DNA from: DTHT01 sp037444625
GTDB lineage: Bacteria > Acidobacteriota > Terriglobia > Bryobacterales > Bryobacteraceae
Length of the DNA: 64,000 nucleotides
NCBI GenBank assembly: GCA_037444625.1
Contig: JBBIMA010000010.1
Location: 1-64,000 of the forward strand
Direction: 5' to 3'
Made by a program: the position numbers and the translations under genes
Shown: piece after piece, positions 18,229 to 27,020 of the stretch
How positions within the stretch are numbered: position 1 is the first letter of the stretch
Layout of the letters: each line of letters starts with the position of its first letter
Notes under the pieces: model-generated
What the model was told of the DNA's origin: nothing
The model's database searches: none
What the model saw: the letters and a program-made list of their open reading frames with translations, nothing else

Positions 18229-19548
18229 CTACAACAAGGCCGCCACCGCCTCCAGCCCGGCGCGCGTTTCCTCCAGCGGCGACTTCACCCCCGCCTCCTG
18301 GCGCAGGAACTCCAGCAGCCGCTGGCGCGCCCGGATGGCGGCGTCCAGCTTGGGATTGGCCCCGCTGACGTAGGCCCCCAGGTTGATCAGATCTTCCGCC
18401 TGCTGATAGGCGGCCAGCGCGTCGCGGATCCGCTGTGCCGCCTGCCAATGCTCCGGCGGGGTGATCTGCGGACTCAGCCGGCTGACCGAATTCAGCACGT
18501 CAATGGCGGGATAGTGGCCCGCCGCCGCCAGCCGCCGCGAGAGCACGATGTGCCCGTCCAGGATGGCCCGCACCGCGTCTGCAATCGGCTCGTTCAGATC
18601 GTCGCCCTCCACCAGCACCGTGAAGAAGCCGGTGATCGAGCCGCGCCGGAAATTGCCCGCCCGCTCGAAGACCCGCGGCAGCAGGTTGAAAACCGAAGGC
18701 GTGTAGCCCTTCTGGCTGGGCGGCTCCCCGGCCGCCAGCCCGATCTCGCGCTGGGCCATGGCCAGGCGCGTCACCGAATCCATCACCAGCAGAACGTCGG
18801 CGCCCTGATCGCGGAAGTATTCGGCCACCGCCAGCGCCACGAAGCAGGCTCGCACGCGCAGGGGCGCCGGCCGGTCGGAGGTCGCCACCACCACGACCGC
18901 GCGCTTCATGCCCTCCGTTCCCAGCTCCTGCTCGATGAAGGCGCGTACCTCGCGATTGCGCTCGCCCACCAGCGCGATGACGCTGACGTCGGCGAAGTTG
19001 TGGCGCGACATGGCGCCCAGTAGCACGCTCTTGCCCACCCCGCTGCCCCCGAAGATGCCGATCCGCTGGCCCTTGCCGCAGGGCAGCAGGCTGTCAATGG
19101 CCCGGATGCCCGTGACCAGGGGCTCGCGGATCGGCTCGCGCTCCAGCGGTCCCGGCGGTGGACGATACAGCTCGTAGAACTCCTCGGCCTCGGGCGGCGC
19201 TCCCGAGTCCATCGGCTGCCCGAAGCCGTCCAGTACCCGGCCCAGCAGCCCTCGGCCCACCCCCACCCGGGCTTCCTCCTTGCGCGCCACCACCCGATCG
19301 CCCAACTGGATCCCGCCCGTCTCCTCCAGCGGCAGCGAGAGCACGCGCCCGTCGCGGAAGCCCACCACCTGCGTGCGGATCCGCCGCCCGTCCGCACAGT
19401 GAATCTCGCAGAAGTCGCCCACCGCCGCCGCCGGCCCCTCGGATTCGATCAGCAAACCCACCAGCTCGGTGACCGTTCCGCTCCAGCGGTACGTCTCCAG
19501 CCGCTCGAGGGCTTCCAGGTACTGCCTCAGGTCCACTCGCTCGCTCAT
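18229..19548 (-). CDS. fliI: Flagellum-specific ATPase FliI
   Basis: A 439-residue hexameric ATPase of the flagellar type III export machine. It has the F1-like N-terminal barrel, Walker A GGSGVGKS in GIFGGSGVGKSVLLG, Walker B DVLLVMDSVTRLA, and the FliI-typical VVVVATSDRPAP and GSITGFFTVLVEGDD. Its ATG overlaps the fliH stop (ATGA), as expected for the FliH-FliI complex. Length is normal. Confidence 0.96.
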   Translation of the reverse strand: MSERVDLRQYLEALERLETYRWSGTVTELVGLLIESEGPAAAVGDFCEIHCADGRRIRTQVVGFRDGRVLSLPLEETGGIQLGDRVVARKEEARVGVGRGLLGRVLDGFGQPMDSGAPPEAEEFYELYRPPPGPLEREPIREPLVTGIRAIDSLLPCGKGQRIGIFGGSGVGKSVLLGAMSRHNFADVSVIALVGERNREVRAFIEQELGTEGMKRAVVVVATSDRPAPLRVRACFVALAVAEYFRDQGADVLLVMDSVTRLAMAQREIGLAAGEPPSQKGYTPSVFNLLPRVFERAGNFRRGSITGFFTVLVEGDDLNEPIADAVRAILDGHIVLSRRLAAAGHYPAIDVLNSVSRLSPQITPPEHWQAAQRIRDALAAYQQAEDLINLGAYVSGANPKLDAAIRARQRLLEFLRQEAGVKSPLEETRAGLEAVAALL

Positions 19549-20201
19549 CGCCGTCGCAGCCGGTCCAGCAGCCCCCGCCGGACCTCTTCGAGCTGGGTCT
19601 CCAGAGAAGCGTCCAGAAAACCCTGCGCGCCCTCCAGCACCGCCGAGCCGCGCCCCAGGCGGGGATCGCTCACCAGCCGGATGCGCTCGCCCAGCCCGGC
19701 TTGCTCCAGATAGGCTCGGATCAGCTCCGCGTCGGCCGGATGCACCCGCAAGGCGTCCACTTCCCGCCCCTCCATCCGCTCCAGCGCCGCCTTGACGATC
19801 CCCAGCAGGGCCTCCGGATCCACGCTCAGCTCCCGATGCAGGATGCGCCGCGCAATGGCCACCGCCAACTGCACCAGGTCGCGCTCGGCCTCGCGCCGCA
19901 TCCTCTGGCGCAACCCCTGCAACTCGCGCAGCGTGGCCGCCAGCCCCTCCAGCATCGGCTGGAGCTGCCCGGCCGCCTGCTGGTGTCCGTCCGCCGAGCC
20001 TTTCCGGTAGCCCGCCTCAAAGGCCTGCTGCTCGCGCCGCGCCGCCTCCTGTTCCAGCTCGGCCAGGCGCAACTGGAGGGCGCGCAGTTGCTCTTGCGAG
20101 ACGGTCTCGGCGCCGGCCTGCGGCCGCTCGGGCGCCACCAGCCGCCAGCGCAGCGCTTCGGCCGCTTGCGCCTGCTCTCCCCGAATCACTTTGGACGCCA
20201 T
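19545..20201 (-). CDS. fliH: Flagellar assembly protein FliH
   Basis: A 218-residue regulator of the export ATPase. The N-terminal half is a coiled coil rich in Glu, Gln and Ala (about 35-100, with FEAGYRKGSADGHQ). The C-terminal half resembles V-ATPase subunit E/FliH (LAVAIARRILHREL). It is translationally coupled to fliI. Identification is from position and these motifs. Confidence 0.85.
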   Translation of the reverse strand: MASKVIRGEQAQAAEALRWRLVAPERPQAGAETVSQEQLRALQLRLAELEQEAARREQQAFEAGYRKGSADGHQQAAGQLQPMLEGLAATLRELQGLRQRMRREAERDLVQLAVAIARRILHRELSVDPEALLGIVKAALERMEGREVDALRVHPADAELIRAYLEQAGLGERIRLVSDPRLGRGSAVLEGAQGFLDASLETQLEEVRRGLLDRLRRR

Positions 20202-20235
20202 GCCGCCGGGCCTCCCTGTCGCCGGGCGCCTCTTC

Positions 20236-21264
20236 TCAGACCACGTACTGCTCGCCCACCGTGCCCTTCAGGCTGATGACGCCTTCGGCCTCCAGTTGCC
20301 GCACGATGGCGATGATTTGCTGCTGGGCCGCCTCGACCTCCTTGATTTTGACCGGTCCCAGGGCTTCCATATCCTCCTGGAGCATCTCCGCCCCCCGCTT
20401 CGACATCTGGTCCATGAAATGTTTCTTCAGCTCGTCGCTGGTCCCCTTCAGGGCCAGCGTCAGCAGCTTGCGGTCCACCCGCGCCAGCACCTCCTTGATC
20501 CCGTTGGGGTCTATCAGCAGCATGTCCTCGAAGACGAACATCAGATGCCGGATGGTCTCCACCAGGTTCGCGTCCTGCTGCTCGATCTTGTCCAGGATCT
20601 CCTTGCTGGTCACCGAATCCAGCCGGTTGAACATTTCGGCCACCGCCCGCACCCCGCCGTAGGACTCCCGGCTCAGCTCCCCCAGCGCCTTGAGCTTCTG
20701 CCCGATGATGCCCGCGATCTTGCCGATGATCTCAGGCGAGATCTGATCCAGGTTCGCCATGCGCAGGGCCACGTCCGCCCGCATCTCCGGCGGCAGCGAG
20801 ATCAGCAGGGCGGCCGCCTGCGACGGATTCAGGTGCGAGAGGATCAGAGCGATGGTCTGCGGATGCTCGCTGTGAACGAACTTGGCCAGTTGCTGGGGAT
20901 CGGCCTTCTGGAGCGCATCGAAGCTGGCCACTTCGCTGCCCAGGGCCTTCATCACCCGGTCCAGGATCTTCTTGGCGTGCTCCGGACCGAAGGCGTTGAT
21001 CAGCAGCTTGCGCGCGTAGTCCAGCCCGCCCTTGAGCATGTAGTCGTGGGCCAGCGTCATCTGGTAGAACTCCTCCAGGACGCTCTCGGCCTGCTCGGCG
21101 GGAATCGAGCCCATGCGCGCCACTTCCCGGCCGATGGCCTGCACCTCCTCCTCGTCGAACTGCTTGAGGATCTCGGCGCTGGCCTGTTCTCCCAGCGACA
21201 CCAGCAGGATGGCCGCCTTGCGCACCCCGGCCAGCGGCTCGTTTTGGGCCGTGTTCAGGATCAT
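20236..21264 (-). CDS. fliG: Flagellar motor switch protein FliG
   Basis: A 342-residue rotor protein at the base of the MS ring that contacts MotA and sets the direction of rotation. The three FliG domains are present, with the EHPQTIA motif in the middle domain (about residues 132-138) and charged torque helices near the C-terminus (about 270-300, with VLARVDRKLLTLALKG). The Shine-Dalgarno is weak, and the gap to fliF is 24 bases. Confidence 0.96.
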   Translation of the reverse strand: MILNTAQNEPLAGVRKAAILLVSLGEQASAEILKQFDEEEVQAIGREVARMGSIPAEQAESVLEEFYQMTLAHDYMLKGGLDYARKLLINAFGPEHAKKILDRVMKALGSEVASFDALQKADPQQLAKFVHSEHPQTIALILSHLNPSQAAALLISLPPEMRADVALRMANLDQISPEIIGKIAGIIGQKLKALGELSRESYGGVRAVAEMFNRLDSVTSKEILDKIEQQDANLVETIRHLMFVFEDMLLIDPNGIKEVLARVDRKLLTLALKGTSDELKKHFMDQMSKRGAEMLQEDMEALGPVKIKEVEAAQQQIIAIVRQLEAEGVISLKGTVGEQYVV

Positions 21265-21288
21265 GCTTCACCCCGCTGCCGGCGCGCT

Positions 21289-22983
21289 TCACTTCTCCAG
21301 CTCATAGAGCCAGCTCCGCAGGATCTGGGCGGCCGAGACGGGATCCTTCTTCACCGTCTCGACCAAGTGCTTGGTGAGCACTTCGGTCTTCTTGGTGCCC
21401 ACCGGGGGCAGCTTCAAGGCGCTCAGGGCTTCGGCCTCCAGTTGCTGCTTGCGCGCCGCCTGCTCGGCCAGCCGCGCCTCCAGTTGCTCGGCCGCGCTGG
21501 CCTGCGGCGCTTCGAGCGAAGGCTGGGCCGCCGCGGCCGGCAGGGCGGGTTGAACCTCGACCGTCTTGCGCCGGCGCCTGCGCCGCAATAGCAGCAGGAG
21601 GGCCGCGGCCAACAGCAGCAGCAGGCCGCCCGCCCCGGCCGCCAGCCGGGGATCGGCGCTCAGCAGCGGCTGCAACCAAGCGGGCAAGGGTACGGCGGGC
21701 GCGGGCTTCGCGGCCGGCTCGGGCGGTGCGGGCGGCGGCAGATTCAGCGTGTTCTCGAAGGGCAGGCTCTCCAGGATCAACTGGTCGCCGCGATCCGGAT
21801 TCAGGCCGGTGGCCGCCGCCACCACCTCGCGAATCACTTTCAGGCGCTCGGGGGGAGGCGGCTCCAGGATGCGGCGCGCCCGGGGTCCGGTCCCCTCCCA
21901 GCGCACGTTCTGGTCGAGCAGCACGGCGATCGAGATGCGTTTGACGGTTCCCTGAGGCAGCCGAGTGCGCCGCACGGTGCGCGTGGCCTGGTAGGTGATG
22001 CTCTCGCTCCGCCGGGTTGCGCCGGCGCCGCTCGTGCCCGGACGCGAGGTGGGACGCGGCAGGTTGGAGGCCGTCCCGGGAACCCCCGAGGCCAGGGTGC
22101 TGCCGCTGACGTCCTCGCTCTTCTGCGAGCTGACCATCACGGCCCGGGTGGGATCGAAGATTTCCTCGCTCTGCTCGCCGCTGGTGAGGTCGCACTCCAC
22201 CGACACGCCGGCACGGAACTTCTCGGCGCCCACCAGCGGCTCGAGCGTCGAGTGGATCTTGGCCAGCAGGTCCTTCTCCAGGCGCTGCCGCAGCTCGAGG
22301 GCCGCCTCCGAGGAATCCTCGCCTTCGGCCGAGGTGCGCCGGGCGCGGTTCAGCAGATTGCCCCGCATGTCCAGCACGGCCACCGCCTCCGGCGCCAGTC
22401 CCTCGACCGCACTGGCCACCAGGTAGCAGATGGCCTGCACGCTGGAGGGCGCCAGGCGCGTCCCGCCCCGCAGGCGCACCATCACGCTGGCCTTGGCCGG
22501 CTGGCGCTGCTCCAGAAACACCGAATCCTTGGGAAAGGTGATGTGCACCCGGGCCTGCTCGACCTCGCCCAGGGCCGCCACCGAGCGCTCCAGTTCGCCC
22601 TCCAGGGCCCGGCGATAGTTCACCTGCTCGGTGAAGTCGGTGGCCCCGAAGTTGTTCCGATCGAACAGCTCGAAGCCGATGCGCCCGCTGCGCGGCAAGC
22701 CCGCCGCCGCCATGCGCAGGCGCAGCTCGGCGATCTGGGCCGAGGGCGCCAGCACAGTGGCGCCGTTGTCGGCCAGGCGGTACTCGACTCCGCTGCTGCG
22801 CAGCCTCTCGACCAGCGCCCCGGCGTCCTCGGCCGACAGCCCGGTGTACAGGGGGCGGAAGTCCCGCTCCCGCCGCCAGTGCGTCAGGGCGACCAGCGAG
22901 CCGGCCACCGCCAGCGCCGCCGCCAGCAGAGTGATCTTCTGGCGCAGCGTCAGGCTGGCGAGAAGTTTGCGAATCTGCTGCAT
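21289..22983 (-). CDS. fliF: Flagellar MS-ring protein FliF
   Basis: A 564-residue inner-membrane ring protein. A first membrane helix (about 16-35) is followed by the YscJ-like ring domains (FRPLYTGLSAEDAGALVERL, QARVHITFPKDSVFLEQ, AKASVMVRL). A disordered Gly/Ser/Thr region follows, then a second membrane helix (about 455-475) with a strongly basic end, and the C-terminal FliG-binding tail. Length matches the family. Confidence 0.96.
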   Translation of the reverse strand: MQQIRKLLASLTLRQKITLLAAALAVAGSLVALTHWRRERDFRPLYTGLSAEDAGALVERLRSSGVEYRLADNGATVLAPSAQIAELRLRMAAAGLPRSGRIGFELFDRNNFGATDFTEQVNYRRALEGELERSVAALGEVEQARVHITFPKDSVFLEQRQPAKASVMVRLRGGTRLAPSSVQAICYLVASAVEGLAPEAVAVLDMRGNLLNRARRTSAEGEDSSEAALELRQRLEKDLLAKIHSTLEPLVGAEKFRAGVSVECDLTSGEQSEEIFDPTRAVMVSSQKSEDVSGSTLASGVPGTASNLPRPTSRPGTSGAGATRRSESITYQATRTVRRTRLPQGTVKRISIAVLLDQNVRWEGTGPRARRILEPPPPERLKVIREVVAAATGLNPDRGDQLILESLPFENTLNLPPPAPPEPAAKPAPAVPLPAWLQPLLSADPRLAAGAGGLLLLLAAALLLLLRRRRRRKTVEVQPALPAAAAQPSLEAPQASAAEQLEARLAEQAARKQQLEAEALSALKLPPVGTKKTEVLTKHLVETVKKDPVSAAQILRSWLYELEK

Positions 22984-23022
22984 GCCTCAGCGCGGCCGCC
23001 GGGTCCCGGCCCGGCTCCTGTC

Positions 23023-23316
23023 TCATATCGGCATTCGCATGATCTCCTGGTAGGCCTGCACCACCTTGTTGCGCACCTCCAGGAACAACTGGAAGGCCAG
23101 TTCGGCCCGTTGGACGGCCAGCACCGTCTGGTGCACCTCCTCGTTCTCGCCCGCCAGCAGTTTCAGCGTGCTCTCGTCGGCCGTGCGTTGCAGCCCCTCG
23201 ACGCGCTCGATCGCCTCCCGGAGCGCCGCCTGGAAGCCTCCCGCCGCCCGGCGGGACTCGCCGGCCGGCTCCGGAAGCGAGATGCCAGCGGAGATGGGGC
23301 GGATCGTCCCGATCAT
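23023..23316 (-). CDS. fliE: Flagellar hook-basal body protein FliE
   Basis: A 97-residue helical protein that joins the MS ring to the rod. The family ending is clear: AELAFQLFLEVRNKVVQAYQ followed by EIMRMPI. It lies four bases after flgC and 39 before fliF in the standard flgB-flgC-fliE-fliF order. Confidence 0.95.
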   Translation of the reverse strand: MIGTIRPISAGISLPEPAGESRRAAGGFQAALREAIERVEGLQRTADESTLKLLAGENEEVHQTVLAVQRAELAFQLFLEVRNKVVQAYQEIMRMPI

Positions 23317-23320
23317 GGCC

Positions 23321-23758
23321 TCAGCGCAGCAGCTCGATCGAGCGGTGGATCATATCCTTGACCGCCGAAACCGCCGCCACGTTGGCCTGATAGCCGCGCA
23401 CCGCACCCATCAGGTCCACCATGTCCTCGGCGGGGTTGATGCGCGGGAAGGCCACGTAGCCTTCGGCATCGGCGTCGGGGTGCCCGGGCAGATAGCGTTT
23501 CTCGGGCTCGCGCGGGTCCTCGATGATCTCCGCCACGCGCACTCCGGTGAGCGAGCCGTCCATCTCGGCGGCGAACACGCTGGAGAAGGCGGAGGCCACA
23601 GGCTCGCTGGCGAAGACCGCATCCTTGCGGCGGTAAGGACCGCCGGCCGCCGTGCGGGTGGTTTCGGCGTTGGCCAGATTCTCGGCCAGCAGTTCGGCTC
23701 GTGCGCGCTGGGCGGCGAGACCGGAAGCGCTGACCGAGAGGGCGGTGAACAGGCTCAT
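23321..23758 (-). CDS. flgC: Flagellar proximal rod protein FlgC
   Basis: A 145-residue rod protein. The N-terminal rod motif SLFTALSVSASGLAAQRAR with LLAENLANAETTRTAAGGPY and the C-terminal NPAEDMVDLMGAVRGYQANV are diagnostic. Its ATG overlaps the flgB stop (ATGA). Confidence 0.95.
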   Translation of the reverse strand: MSLFTALSVSASGLAAQRARAELLAENLANAETTRTAAGGPYRRKDAVFASEPVASAFSSVFAAEMDGSLTGVRVAEIIEDPREPEKRYLPGHPDADAEGYVAFPRINPAEDMVDLMGAVRGYQANVAAVSAVKDMIHRSIELLR

Positions 23759-24093
23759 GTTTGCTTGCCCTCCTGGATGGCGGCCCTCAGCATGCGGATG
23801 CGGGCGCGCAGCAGGTTGGAAGCGAGATTGAACCGCAGGGCGTTTTCCGCCAGCAGGCGGGCCTCGCGGTCCAGACTCACGTTGTTGCCGTCGTTCTTCA
23901 CGGGCAGTCCGGAGACCTCGACAGGCTGCGGGCCGGCGCCCTCGATCAGGCTGTAAAACTCACGCTGGAAATCAATGTCGCGCGTGCGATAGCCGGGCGT
24001 GTCGGCGTTGGCCAGGTTCGAGGCGACCAGTTTCTGGCGGGCGGCCAGCAGATCCATGTAGCGCTCGAGCGCCCGCCCGACTCCTTCCAGCAT
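23755..24093 (-). CDS. flgB: Flagellar proximal rod protein FlgB
   Basis: A 112-residue rod protein with the typical KLVASNLANADTPGYRTRDI motif near residue 30. First gene of an eight-gene flagellar operon. There is no convincing Shine-Dalgarno before the ATG at 24093; a sigma-54-like element just upstream would give a leader of only about four bases. Confidence 0.94.
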   Translation of the reverse strand: MLEGVGRALERYMDLLAARQKLVASNLANADTPGYRTRDIDFQREFYSLIEGAGPQPVEVSGLPVKNDGNNVSLDREARLLAENALRFNLASNLLRARIRMLRAAIQEGKQT

Positions 24094-24107
24094 TCCGCCC
24101 CGGCCGC

Positions 24108-24123
24108 TGCAAGGGGCCTTCCA
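24108..24123 (-). promoter_or_regulatory. Possible sigma-54 (-24/-12) promoter of the flagellar operon
   Basis: On the minus strand TGGAAGG, four C, TTGCA gives the required GG-N10-GC spacing and matches the TGGCACG-N4-TTGCA consensus at ten of twelve defined positions. Predicted +1 is near 24097, four bases before the flgB ATG. Sigma-54 control of flagellar genes is known in many bacteria. A single match by eye remains weak evidence. Confidence 0.4.
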
Positions 24124-24195
24124 AAACCCTTCCGTGCCTTTTCATGAAGTTACCGGCCGCGAGGCGCCAGCCTTCCGGCGCGCGACGCAAAGCCG

Positions 24196-24987
24196 TCACC
24201 CGCCCGGCGTCCGTGCCGGCGCCTGAAAACCCACCCGCGCCAGCTCCTGGCTGATTTCCGCCGCCGCCCGCTGCACCCCAGCGATCATCGCCCGGCGCTT
24301 GGCGGGCAGGCAGCGGGCGGTGGGAGCGCTCACGCTCACCGCGGCGCAAACCCGGCCGGCGGCGTCGAACACCGGCGCGCCCGCCAGAAAAGCGCCCTCG
24401 ATGGTCTCCTCCTGGTTCAGGGCGAAACCCTGCCGGCGGACTTTGGCCAGCTCGGCCTGCAAGGCGGCGCGCGTGGTGATGGTCCGCGCCGTGTACCGCG
24501 GCAGTCGCCCGTCGCCCAGTAGCCGCTTGAGCTCCTCCGGGGGCAGGTGCGCCGCCACGGCTTTGCCCACCGCGCTGGCGTGCAGGGGGCAGGCGTCCCC
24601 CAAGTCCAGCGACAGGCGCAGCTTGTGGTGAGCCTGGGCGGCCTCGGTCAGCACGACGCCGGCGCTGCGCAGCTCGGCCAGCCAGGCCGATTCGCCCAGC
24701 TCGTCCCGCAAGCGGACCAGTTGCGGGCGGGCGGCGGCCGCCAGGGTCAGATCGGCCCCCGCCCGGCGGGCCAAAGCGGCCGCTTTCAACGACAGCCGGT
24801 AGGGCGCCGTGATCCCGGCCTGTTCCACGTAACCCAACTCCCGCAGCGTATAGAGGATGCGGAAGACACTGCTCTTGCCTAGGCCGCTGTGCTCGGCGAT
24901 CCGGCCCAGCTCGGCCGGGCCTTCGGCCAGGCTCTCCAGAACCCGGAAGGTCCGGGCGATGACCTCGATATGATTGCGGGCGGGCAT
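24196..24987 (-). CDS. IclR-family transcriptional regulator (second copy)
   Basis: A 263-residue regulator: winged helix at about 8-70 (IAEHSGLGKSSVFRILYTLR) and an IclR effector domain (LHASAVGKAVAAHLPPEEL, FALNQEETIEGAFLAGAPVF, VCAAVSVSAPTARC). It is divergent from the YbjN-like gene and is followed by the flagellar operon. No catabolic gene lies beside it, so its targets are unknown. Its promoter region holds a perfect palindrome that may be its own operator, and the transcript appears leaderless. Confidence 0.92.
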   Translation of the reverse strand: MPARNHIEVIARTFRVLESLAEGPAELGRIAEHSGLGKSSVFRILYTLRELGYVEQAGITAPYRLSLKAAALARRAGADLTLAAAARPQLVRLRDELGESAWLAELRSAGVVLTEAAQAHHKLRLSLDLGDACPLHASAVGKAVAAHLPPEELKRLLGDGRLPRYTARTITTRAALQAELAKVRRQGFALNQEETIEGAFLAGAPVFDAAGRVCAAVSVSAPTARCLPAKRRAMIAGVQRAAAEISQELARVGFQAPARTPGG

Positions 24988-24993
24988 GGCCCT

Positions 24994-25023
24994 GTTCTAC
25001 CTTGCGGAACCCGTTCCGGTCAA
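24994..25023 (-). promoter_or_regulatory. Promoter with internal palindromic operator of the second iclR gene
   Basis: On the minus strand TTGACC (25023-25018), an 18-bp spacer and TAGAAC (24999-24994) form the promoter. Predicted +1 falls on the A of the ATG at 24987. The palindrome CGGAAC-CC-GTTCCG (25005-25018, plus strand) fills most of the spacer and touches the -35 box. This position suits autorepression by the IclR protein. IclR-type operators are often short inverted repeats of similar GGAA/TTCC character. Confidence 0.55.
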
Positions 25024-25163
25024 GCCTGCCCTCCCGGAGAACCAGCGCTGTGCGCCCCGCTGGTCTATAATACGGGCTGGTTCCCGTCCTGGCGCCCGCG
25101 ACGAGCGACAGCCCGACACGCGCCACAAGGGCGGAAGCGACCGTGTAATGCAAGGAGGGCATT

Positions 25164-25589
25164 ATGGGGCTGTTCGGCTCAAAGGCCTCGCCCGGCGGCG
25201 TGCTCACCACCGTCAGCGGCGAAGAGATGGCGCAGATCGTGCGGGACGAAGGCTACTCGCCCGAGCTGGACCGGGACTCGCGCGGAGACCCGATGATCCG
25301 TTTCCGGGTGGAGGGTTACAACTGCCTGCTGTTTTTTTACGGGGTCAAAGAGGGCCGCGCCATCAGCGTGCAGTTTCGCGCCGCCTTTCGCGAGAAGGTC
25401 CCCATCGAAAAGGTGAACGAGTGGAACCGCAAGAAGCGGTTCCTCAAGGTATACCTGGACGAAGACGACGACATCAACATGGACATGGACGTGGATTTGG
25501 AAGGCGGCGTCACGCGCGAGTACCTGGCCGAGAGGCTGCGCACCTGGCGGGCCGCTTTTCTGACCTGCGTGCGCTTCCTGGCCGAGTGA
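25164..25589 (+). CDS. YbjN-domain protein
   Basis: A 141-residue soluble acidic protein resembling the YbjN/type III secretion-chaperone-like fold. Supporting segments are MAQIVRDEGYSPELDRDSRG, IRFRVEGYNCLLFFYG, VNEWNRKKRFLKVYLDEDDD and VTREYLAERLRTWRAAF. YbjN-type proteins are small regulators of uncertain mechanism. AAGGAGGGC precedes the ATG by a few bases, and a perfect TATAAT lies at 25066-25071 without a clear -35. It is a single gene, divergent from iclR and convergent with the sulfatase. Confidence 0.75.
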   Translation: MGLFGSKASPGGVLTTVSGEEMAQIVRDEGYSPELDRDSRGDPMIRFRVEGYNCLLFFYGVKEGRAISVQFRAAFREKVPIEKVNEWNRKKRFLKVYLDEDDDINMDMDVDLEGGVTREYLAERLRTWRAAFLTCVRFLAE

Positions 25590-25623
25590 GGCGGGGCCGG
25601 GCGCCCGGGCCGGCCGGCGCGCC

Positions 25624-26949
25624 TTAGCGGCGCAGGGCGGTGGCCAGCCAGGCTTCCAGCTCCTGCTGGAGGCGCTTGAAGAGGTCCGGGTATTCGGCCG
25701 CCAGGGTGCGGCGCTCGCCCGGGTCTTCGCGCACGTTGTAGAGGAACCGGGCGCCCCTGATGTCCAGCAGCTTGAAGTCTCCCCGCATGGCGGCGCGCAT
25801 GTCGTAGCCCTCGGCCTTCCACTCCCAGAACAGGGTGCGCTCGGGCGTCGGGGCTTTGCCCCGCCAGACCTCCAACAGGTTCAAGCCGTCCACCTTCCAG
25901 GCCGGATCGGGCGTGCCCCCGGCCGCCGCCAACACGGTCGGGAAGACGTCAATCATGTGAACCGGCGCCTCGAAGCGGCGTCCCGCCGGCACCTGACCGG
26001 GCCAGCGCACCAGGCCCGGCACCCGGATGCCGCCTTCCTCCAGGCTGCGCTTCTGGCCGCGGAAGGGGCGGTTGCTGTCGTGGAAATTCGAGGCTCCCTG
26101 ATTGCCGGCCTCGAAGGTGGCCCCATTGTCGCTGGTGAAAATCACGATCGTGTCGCGGGCCAGCCCGGTTTCCTCCAGCGCGGTCAGGATGCGGCCGATG
26201 GCGGCGTCCAGTCGGTGAATCATGGCGGCGTAATGGGCGTTGTAAGGCTTGGCGGGATCCTTTTCGGGGAACTTGCCCCGGTAGAGGGCCAGGTCCTCCT
26301 CGGGGGCTTCGATGTAAAAGTGCGGCTCGATGAAGGGGACGTAGAGGAAGAAGGGGCGCCGGGGGCGTGAGCGCAGGAAGCGGACGGCCTCATCGGCCAG
26401 CAGCTCGGCCGAATAGCCGCGCACCGGGACCTGGTCGCGCCCACGATACAAGAACTTGGGGAAATGTTCCCAGGCGTGGCGCGCGTCCAGGTAGCCGAAC
26501 GTCTCCGCGAAGCCTTGCTCCAGCGGATGGGTGAAGGAGCCGTCCGGCAGTCGCCCCCGGTGCCACTTGCCGTACAGCACGCTGGTGTAGCCCAGAGGCG
26601 CCAGGGCTTCGGCCAGCGTCACCTCGCCCGCGGGCAGATCGTCGCTGTTCGAGGTCACCCCGTTGTGGATGTTGTACTTGCCCGTCAGCAGGCAGGCCCT
26701 CGAGGGAGCGCACAGCGGCATGCCCACATACCAGCGCGTGAAGATCGTGCCCTGGGCGGCCAGCCGGTCCAGGTGAGGCGTGCTCCAGCTTCGCCGCCCG
26801 TTGAAGCCCACGTCGCCCCACCCCATATCGTCGGCGAACAGAAACACGATGTTGGGACGCTGCTCGGCCGCCCCCGCCGCGCGCCCCAGGGCACCGGCGC
26901 CGGCCAAACGCAGCAGCTCCCGCCGATTCCAACCGCCCGCTTTGCTCAT
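25624..26949 (-). CDS. Exported formylglycine-dependent sulfatase
   Basis: A 441-residue arylsulfatase-family enzyme that hydrolyses sulfate esters, probably of a polysaccharide. The N-terminus (NRRELLRLAGAGALG) looks like a Tat signal. The metal-binding pair is D40-D41 (FADDMGWGD). The motif C80-A-P-S-R84 has the Cys that is converted to formylglycine. GKWHRG and TSDNGATFE are further active-site segments. The start at 26949 is chosen because the signal peptide begins there. A TAGACT box a few bases upstream suggests a short leader. Substrate unknown. Confidence 0.9.
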   Translation of the reverse strand: MSKAGGWNRRELLRLAGAGALGRAAGAAEQRPNIVFLFADDMGWGDVGFNGRRSWSTPHLDRLAAQGTIFTRWYVGMPLCAPSRACLLTGKYNIHNGVTSNSDDLPAGEVTLAEALAPLGYTSVLYGKWHRGRLPDGSFTHPLEQGFAETFGYLDARHAWEHFPKFLYRGRDQVPVRGYSAELLADEAVRFLRSRPRRPFFLYVPFIEPHFYIEAPEEDLALYRGKFPEKDPAKPYNAHYAAMIHRLDAAIGRILTALEETGLARDTIVIFTSDNGATFEAGNQGASNFHDSNRPFRGQKRSLEEGGIRVPGLVRWPGQVPAGRRFEAPVHMIDVFPTVLAAAGGTPDPAWKVDGLNLLEVWRGKAPTPERTLFWEWKAEGYDMRAAMRGDFKLLDIRGARFLYNVREDPGERRTLAAEYPDLFKRLQQELEAWLATALRR

Positions 26950-27020
26950 AGCAGGGCTTAGTCTAACACCTCCCGCCGACGGCCGAGCCGAGGACCGCCA
27001 GGCCGCCCCGCGCTTCGGCG

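Noticed and set aside
25594..25610. GC palindrome between the YbjN-like and sulfatase genes as a terminator
   Set aside because: The repeat has almost no loop and no T-run; it may be no more than GC-rich sequence.
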